From: Neomonachus schauinslandi | Lineage: Eukaryota > Chordata > Mammalia > Carnivora > Phocidae | Direction of reading: 5' to 3' | DNA length: 64,000 nucleotides | Assembly (NCBI RefSeq): GCF_002201575.2 | Contig: NC_058405.1 | Span: 181,364,528 to 181,428,527 of the forward strand | Shown here: positions 57,633 through 64,000 of the stretch, piece after piece | Layout: the number at the start of each line of letters is the position of its first letter | Numbering within the stretch: position 1 is the first letter of the stretch | Program-made: the position numbers and the translations under genes | Notes under the pieces: generated by a model | Told to the model about the DNA's origin: nothing | The model's input: the letters and a program-made list of their open reading frames with translations, nothing else | Databases searched by the model: none

Positions 57633-58552
57633 AATGGACAAAACTATTAATAGGAGATATTTTAACTTACAAGGGACGCATCGAAACCTATCCACTACCA
57701 GCTGAATGAGATCGTGCATACTTCCTTAACCTATCATTTGTGGATGGCACTTGTTCTTTCCATGCAATGAATATTCCTGTGCATGTATCTTTATACATTT
57801 GTCTGATAATTGACTTCAGATAAATTCTTACAAGTAAAATTACTAAGCTAAAAGGCATGTATATTTCATCAACGATGGGTCATGTACTGTAGCCCAGCCA
57901 CAGCCTTGAGCGGAAGGCAAAAGATCACAGGTACATCATAATCCGTTCTGAGGGATTACATGTCAATCATCACTGATAAAGTACCGTTTTGAACAATTTA
58001 GATTCATTGTTGGTGGTGAAATTTTACTTTTTTTTTTTTTTTTGGTTTGGTTTTTAGTAAATTAGATATTTAGTAAACGAGATATTCAATGATAGCTCGA
58101 CAATGGCAGTCCTCACTGGCATTCACATATGATTTTCTGAGTAGGAAAGAAAGGGCAGAAATGACAACCTGAGGCTGTGGTCAGTGTGAATGGTTACTGC
58201 CAATGTATCATTTATAATTCTAGAGATTGTGAAATAGTTCAGCTTTTGGTTGCTTGCCGTAATCATTTCTGACCATGTCAAAATCTGGGCATGCCAAGGG
58301 GAGTGGATTGTTATGTCAACATCATAGGTCATGTAAGCCATGGTGGAAAAAGCCTGAGAATCCCTGGGATATAATCCTGATGTCCTTCTGGGCCAAGGAT
58401 GTGGCGGCAGCATTTATACATAATCCTTCGGGATGTACCTTAGTGTGTAAAGGGGGGAAGAAAATACCGATAGAAGTATTGCCAGCTAGGAGTATAAAGT
58501 AATTGCTCTATTTTTCAAACTAAATTTATTCTGTTTTGTTTTGTTTGCTTGC

Positions 58553-58660
58553 TTTTTAAGTAGGCTCCATGCCCAACGTGGAGCCCAACATGGAGCCCAA
58601 ATTCATGACCCTGAGCTCAAGACCTGGGTGAGACCAAGACTGAGCCATCCAGTCGCCCCT
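58553..58660 (-). repeat. CAN SINE, reverse, short form
   Basis: 'aagtaggctccatgcccaac ... gaccctgagctcaagacctg ... gactgagccatccagtcgcc', a truncated reverse copy ending 40 bp from exon 35. Confidence 0.85.
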
Positions 58661-58699
58661 ATTCTTTTTTGTTTTAATAAGAAAAACATGTGGCTATAC

Positions 58700-58774
58700 C
58701 TGGACATCCAAGGCTACCTGGTTCACCCTTTGGACCAGGTGAGCCAAACTGACTTGCAGGGTCACCTTTGTCTC
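58700..58774 (-). CDS. COL4A4: COL4A4 exon 35: helix with interruption
   Basis: A 75-bp exon, phase 1 to phase 1, acceptor tttatcacttacag, donor gtatagcc. It encodes DKGDPASQFGSPG, PKGEPGSLGCPG. GDPASQFG is a Gly-X-Y interruption, and the exon ends with a cysteine-bearing triplet. Confidence 0.95.
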
Positions 58775-60249
58775 CTGTAAGTGATAAAATGCACATAACA
58801 TTATTTAAGATAATTTAATTTTGTTTCATACACATGACTTAATAACTGTCATATTTGTCTTTATAATTTATCTTCAAATATTACAGAAGAGTTTTTGAAG
58901 AAATGCTTTTTTTCCTATATAAAAACAAATGGAAACATAGAGGCAAGATGTGATTTAAACACACACACACACCATTTTTATAGTTCATAACCATCATAAG
59001 AAACTACAGTTCTTAATAAGTTTGAGTTTTTAAGTTCCCAAAAATAGTTTCAAATTTAGGTATCTATTTAAGAAATTATTTGGTACTGATTGACTGACTA
59101 TATTCTTATATGGTGTTTTAGAAACAAAAAGCAGAAATTGCCCCTGTTTTAGCTGCTGTAATCACATTTTAAGCTCTCTGCAAGGAAGTTCAACTCAGTG
59201 TCCTTGTAAAAACAAAATTAAAAGGCACACTTTATTGATGACTTCACAAGAGACCACACATTCGCAGGCCACGGCAGGCAATGGTCCCCACAGTACCACA
59301 GGGCTGTGCCACGCTGTGACTGTGCTCTTCCCGACACAGGGCTTCTAGCTGGGGGCCAGTTATAAACGGAGGTCTCAAAATGGTGTGGCAGGGACGGGCA
59401 AGACAACAGATGGGGTTATAAGAGAGAGGAAGAGTCAGTTAGGTATGATTTATAATATCTTCCTACCCACACCCCTTTCAAAGGGGTCCCACCCACATTT
59501 GTGGAAGTTTCTCTTCCACCTGACCCTGCTCATAGTTGTGGCTTTGAGGGATAGAAATCTGGTCCATCTCAGGTCAGCAAGTCTCTCCTTGAGAAGTTGG
59601 GATAAAAAGCAAGAGTTTGAGGTCATTGGTTATTGAGGCAGCGACCAAAAGGATCATCACGATGTCATTAGCATGATGCTTCGATGCAGAGCATGTTTGC
59701 AATCCAGACATATCCAGAAAGATCCAGAAAGGATACTGGTGATGAAGCCAGTTGGCAGGTGAGTAAAAGCCAGCCCATAAAGAAAAGCAGAACGGTCTCA
59801 AGAGAGAAACCATGGGTTGCCTAAGGGCTGGGTTTCATTAGCCTTATGGTGGGCTTCATGAGACCACTTTTACTCCAGGGACCACGAGTGCATTTCAGTT
59901 CCTTGCAAACATGGCCAGATACAAGAATGAAGAACATAAGAAGAGGTAGGTTTGTACTTTGAGAGAGGCAAAGGGACTATAATAAATGCATAGGGAATTA
60001 GAAGAGGACTGAGTTTTAAACCATGAAGCTATAAAATGTCAACTCAAATATGAGAACTTCCCTACTTGTAACTATTTCTGAGGAAAATATATAGATTATT
60101 CCTTCTGAAAAAATAAGTTGCACAGTTCATTTTTTCTTATAGCAGTTATCCTATTACTTATGGAGTGTCTCTCAAAATGCAAAGCATTTTGTGGTAAGGG
60201 AGGAGATTTTTAGGTGGTTCATTAATTATTCTTTTATAGTTCATTGTAT

Positions 60250-60362
60250 TTTTTTTTAAAGATTTTATTTTTAAGTAATCTCTACACCCAACATGGGGCT
60301 TAAACTTACAACCCTGAGATCAAGAGTCGCATGCTATTCTGACTGAGCCAACCAGGTGCCCC
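60250..60362 (-). repeat. CAN SINE, reverse, short form
   Basis: Starts 'tttaaagattttatttttaa' and ends 'gagccaaccaggtgccccta'. Confidence 0.9.
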
Positions 60363-60556
60363 TACTCCTTTATATTTTAAAGTTATTCATTTTCATCTGT
60401 ATAAAGTAAAATATAACTGCTCATCAAACCTGTGAATTCACAGACAGTGAGGTTAAAGCTAAGGTTAAAACAGTGAATCATATTTAAATAGATTTAAAGA
60501 AAAATATTAACCCACTGGTATACAAGGACAGTAACAATGTTAAAGAGTTTACATAA

Positions 60557-60762
60557 GGGGCTCCTCCTGGGTGGCTCAGTGGTTAAGCGTCTGCCTTCGG
60601 CTCAGGTCATGATCCCAGGGTCCTGGGATCCAGCCCCACATTGGGCTCCCTGCTCAGTGGGGAGCCTGCTTCTCCCTCTCCCACTCTCCCTGCTGTGTTC
60701 CCTCTCTCACTGTGTCTCTCTCTGTCAAATAAATAAATAAAATCTTTAAAAAAAAAAAAAGT
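60557..60762 (+). repeat. CAN SINE with target-site duplication
   Basis: Head 'ggggctcctcctgggtggct', tail 'aaataaataaataaaatctt' plus A13. The flanks carry gtttacataa and gtttacgtaa, one mismatch apart. Confidence 0.93.
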
Positions 60763-61559
60763 TTACGTAAACATCACAATTTAAGATATCCTGATTTTTG
60801 TTTGCTTGTTTGTCTGAATAAAAGTTAAATGAAACCTCTAAGAGTATTTTTATCCACAGGTAACTTTGTGTTTCTGTTTCCCTACAAATCTGATTAAGGT
60901 AGAATGTCAGCTGTGTTATGAGGCAGCATTGTTTTTGGCACAAGTTAAACCAAGACTATGAAGCCAAATCTAACCTGTAGCTTTCTGTAAATAACTTTTT
61001 AATGAAACACAGCCACACCCCTTGTTTGCATATTGTCTGGCTGCTTTCATGCACAGTTGAGTAGCTGCAACAGAGCCCACAGAGCTGAAAATATCTGTGA
61101 TCTGACCCCTTGAAAAAACACACTTGCTGACCCTTGGCTTATGGTAAAAATAACCCAACTGAAAATTAAATGTGGCCCAGAAATTCTTAAGTGACGTATT
61201 AACACCCGGAGGGAAGTCATGGCTCTGGCCTTCTCTGTGTCCTGTGACTCTTGTCACTGGGAACCTAAAAGCCCTATCTACAGAGTCTTTAGAAGAGACA
61301 TTACCTCCTATGGGGCAGGAGGCTTCCAAGCCAAGGTAGACGCTGCCCACAATGTGGATCTGGTCTCCTTGTACTTGAGCTGCCACTTAGGGAGCTTCAG
61401 TCACCACACAGACTGCTCAAGGACCCCCACTGAGGAGAAAGACCTCTGTGCTCGCAAGCATGCTGTTCTCTACCTGCTACCCTCGGATCTGAATGACAAA
61501 TGTGGATGATTTGGGTCTTGAGTGTTTGACTGTCTGACAGAGTCTAAGAAGAACCCCTT

Positions 61560-62578
61560 GGTTAGTACCCAAAATATATCAAGAACTTACAAAACCCCCA
61601 TAATGAATAATTCATTAGAATCCAAAATATATCAAAACCCTTACAATGCCCCCCAAAACGAATAATCCAATTTAAAAATGGGAAGAAGACAAGAACAGAC
61701 ATTTTTCCAAAGAAGACATCCAGGCAGCCAACAGATACATGAAAAGATGCTCAACATCACTCATCATCAGGGAAATGCAAATCAAAACTACAATGAGATA
61801 TCACCTCGCACCTGTCAGAATGGCTAAAATGAACAAGTCAGGAAATGACAGATGTTGGCGGGGATGTGGAGAAAGGGGAACCCTCTTACACTCTTGGTGG
61901 GAATGCAAACTGGTGCAGCCACTCTGGAAAACAGTATGGAGGTTCCTCAAAAAGTTAAAAATAGAACTACCCTATGATCCAGCAATCACACTACTAGGTA
62001 TTTACCCCCAAAATACACTACTAATTCAAAGGGATACATGCAACCTGATGTTTATAGCAGCATTATCTACAATAACCAAACTATGGAAACAGTCCAAGCA
62101 TCTAGCATTTCATGAATGGATAAAGAAGATGTGGTATATATATACATATACAATGGAACATTATTCAGCCATAAAAAGAATGAAATCTTGCCATTTGCAA
62201 CGACATGGATGGAGCTAGAGGATATTATGCTAAGTGAAATAAGTCAGTCAGAGAAAGACAAACACCATATGATTTCACTTATATGTGGAATTTAGGAAAC
62301 AAATGAGCAAAGGGGAAAAAGAGAGTGAAGGGGGGGGCAAACCAAGAAACCAAGAAAACAGTGTCTTACCTATAAAGAACAAAGTGCTGGTTACCAGAAG
62401 GGAGGTGGGGGGTGGGATGGGTTAAATAGGTGATGGGGATGAAGGAGGGCACTTGTGACGAGCACCGGGTGATGTACGGAAGTGTTGAATCACTATATTA
62501 TACACCTGAAGCTAATATTACGCTGTATGTTAACTAACTGGAATTTAAATAAAAACTTAAAAAATAAAAAGTAAAAAA
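61560..62578 (+). mobile_element. 5'-truncated L1 (ORF2 C-terminus and 3' UTR)
   Basis: A LINE-1 fragment whose frame at 61739-62218 matches the L1 ORF2p C-terminus (IREMQIKTTMRYHLAPVRMA, CWRGCGERGTLLHSWWECKL, PAITLLGIYP). It continues through the L1 3' UTR to an A-rich end. It lacks endonuclease and reverse-transcriptase domains, so it is dead. At its 5' end a segment is tandemly duplicated with a 53-nt period (61569 and 61622). Confidence 0.93.
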
Positions 62579-62694
62579 GAAGCCCTTTGAGGTTGCAGTT
62601 TGTTGGATATACTTTAATTTTCATACCAAATGTGCATGCTCACAATACTACAAACATGAACTTGGTGGATGGCTGCTGTATGTCCAAAACATAC

Positions 62695-62758
62695 CTTTAG
62701 GTCCTCTCATTCCATCAAATCCTGAACGTCCGGGGGACCCTGGAGAACCTGGCTCACC
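62695..62758 (-). CDS. COL4A4: COL4A4 exon 34: Gly-X-Y helix, phase switch
   Basis: A 64-bp exon, acceptor gttacactgtcag, donor gtatgttt. It begins with a complete glycine codon (phase 0) and ends after the first base of one (phase 1). It encodes GEPGSPGSPG, RSGFDGMRGPKG. It is therefore the exon where the gene changes from whole-codon to split-glycine boundaries. Confidence 0.95.
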
Positions 62759-63593
62759 CTGACAGTGTAACAAAAGACTTTAATTTGGTTTCAAATACAA
62801 ATGACATATTCATAACATTATCCAGTTACAATCTTCCATAACCCATCTCCATATATTTGCAGTGGTAAAGAAAATCAGAAGTGCATTGCAGCATACTAAT
62901 GCATGTGTCTAGCTTTTTAAAAGTGACTAAAACTGAAGAATTAGAGGTACCAACAGGTAGCACGATTACAAAACAGTAAATGTATCACATAATTTGAATT
63001 TTAAGATTTGATTGAGCAAATTAATACCAAATAAAATATTGTTAGAAGACTTTTTTTTTTACCAAAAACTTGAAAAATCTATTTGATTCCAAAAGATGGG
63101 TAGCAAATTATATCCATCTTCTAGAAGTTGTGATGTAGTCTATGACACATATTGTACCTCCTGGCTTCTCAGTGGGGTATTTTACTCATGGTTTTGAAGA
63201 CCAAATGTATTTACAGCAAAATCTGTGATATCTGCAACCAGATAGGAAGGTTTAGACACTGGAATTCGGGTTATTTTTCAGAGGATTCTTTACTCTGATA
63301 AACCAGTAGTCACGAGGAAAGTTTCTGTGGAGCTGTTTAAACTAGGCTTGGGGGGGGGGGGGTAGGGTAGTACGTGGAGTAAGTGACTCTGTCATCTGTC
63401 ATGGGAAAACAGGCATGAGCCCTGCTTAGAAATTATAGTCACATCGTGGCCTTCCAGAAGCTTCCATTCTTTTCGCTTACATTCTAAGAGCCAGTCAAAG
63501 AGCAATGATGTACACTGGCAAATTATGACTCCTATGGGCATCCGAGAGCAAAGGGTTGTATTATTTCTGTCCTCCCCAACCAAAGCCACTTAC
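62759..63593 (-). other. COL4A4: COL4A4 intron 33
   Basis: An 835-bp AT-rich intron. A G13 run lies at 63350-63362. No repeat family or gene is recognised. Confidence 0.88.
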
Positions 63594-63775
63594 CTGGTCA
63601 CCTGGAAATCCCGGAAAACCAATAATCCCTCTTGGCCCAGGGGAGCCTGGGGGGCCTGGGGAGCCGGGAAGCCCTGGCTGCCCAGTTCTACCAGGCTCCC
63701 CTCTGTGAAATCCGGGTGCTCCGTGTCTTCCTGGCTCTCCTTTCCTCCCCTGCATCCCAGGATCGCCTTTATCAC
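63594..63775 (-). CDS. COL4A4: COL4A4 exon 33: long Gly-X-Y exon
   Basis: A 182-bp exon, entering in phase 1 (acceptor ttgtaaccccaccag) and leaving in phase 0 (donor gtaagtgg). It encodes DKGDPGMQGRKGEPG, RHGAPGFHRGEPG, then RTGQPGLPGSPG, PPGSPGPRGIIG, FPGFPGDQ. GFHRG is a one-residue interruption of the helix. The exon number assumes the human count of 48. Confidence 0.95.
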
Positions 63776-64000
63776 CTGGTGGGGTTACAAGGGTGACAAA
63801 CCTCTTCAAGGAAATCCCAGGTGGAGCACTAGTGAGGCTGAGAGTTTGGGTCCTCTATTTAGGAGATGAAGCCCAAGGTTTTGGGGAGTCCTGGTTCCTG
63901 CCCTAAGCCCCATCGTGATGGTTTTGGGCTTCAGTGACCTCACTGGGAAAGAAGCGCCCATGAATTGACTCAGGGAGGAATGAGCCTGCAGCGTCATCCA
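63776..64000 (-). other. COL4A4: COL4A4 intron 32 (partial)
   Basis: The last 225 bases of the window are intron. COL4A4 continues to the right, outside the window, towards the N-terminal part of the chain. Confidence 0.85.

Larger units (their letters stand above)
54830..58699 (-). other. COL4A4: COL4A4 intron 35
   Basis: A 3.9-kb AT-rich intron holding three CAN SINEs (55110, 57437 and 58553) and a reverse MIR (56930-57090). No gene is seen. Confidence 0.85.
58775..62694 (-). other. COL4A4: COL4A4 intron 34
   Basis: A 3.9-kb intron. It holds two CAN SINEs (60250-60362 and 60557-60762), an old reverse repeat of unknown family around 60970-61140 ('ctgtaaataactttttaatg', 'cttgctgacccttggctta'), and an L1 3' fragment (61560-62578). 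The stretch 59217-59990 has no assigned element. Confidence 0.85.

Noticed and set aside
61219..61509. 96-codon + frame and 138-codon - frame next to the L1
   Set aside because: I could not assign either to any family. They may be repeat-derived or chance, and a protein database search would be needed to revive them.
61739..62218. 159-codon frame as a host gene
   Set aside because: It matches the C-terminus of L1 ORF2p and sits within a truncated L1.
1..64000. Prokaryotic-type operon, defence system or integrated viral gene set
   Set aside because: The window has mammalian introns, SINEs and LINEs throughout. No viral gag, pol or env frame or bacterial gene was recognised.

Overview
The window is mammalian nuclear DNA, almost certainly from a carnivore. 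It carries at least a dozen tRNA-derived CAN SINEs with a 'GGCGCCTGGGTGGCTCAG' head and a tail of CT-rich sequence followed by AAATAAATAAA, several flanked by perfect target-site duplications. The young copies ('CTGCCTTCGGCTCAGG', 'CTCGGCAGGGAGTCTGC') look like the arctoid caniform type (bear, seal, mustelid) rather than the dog SINEC_Cf type; this lineage call is from memory of the families. Ancient MIR, L2, MER5A and L1 fragments fill much of the rest.

Two protein-coding genes meet tail to tail. On the + strand, 1-16618 is the last intron of RHBDD1 (RHBDL4, an ER rhomboid protease). Its terminal coding exon is 16619-16713 and encodes the C-terminal p97/VCP-binding motif. A GC-rich, CpG-dense 3' UTR follows, with a candidate poly(A) signal at 17660. 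On the - strand, 28553-63775 holds the last 16 coding exons of COL4A4, the alpha-4 chain of basement-membrane type IV collagen. All have GT-AG splice sites and consistent phases. They encode about 701 C-terminal residues: an interrupted Gly-X-Y helix (exons 33 to 46, numbered back from the 48 exons of the human gene) and the complete NC1 domain with its 12 cysteines (exons 46-48). The COL4A4 3' UTR probably runs left from 28552 towards about 24.0 kb, leaving roughly 6 kb of repeat-bearing intergenic DNA.

The third gene-like element is a processed RPL31 copy on the + strand (37362-37736), antisense inside COL4A4 intron 44. It has an unbroken 124-codon reading frame and a perfect 16-nt target-site duplication.

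The most interesting points are a 9-bp COL4A4 micro-exon at 41728-41736; Gly-Thr in the NC1 domain where human alpha-4 (as I recall it) has Met-Met at the sulfilimine cross-link position; the open RPL31 retrocopy; two near-identical young SINEs in direct orientation flanking exons 38-41; and a repeat-free, CpG-retaining, AT-rich block in the RHBDD1 intron that looks like a conserved regulatory element. I see no CRISPR array, prokaryotic system, tRNA or rRNA gene, and no convincing undescribed system.
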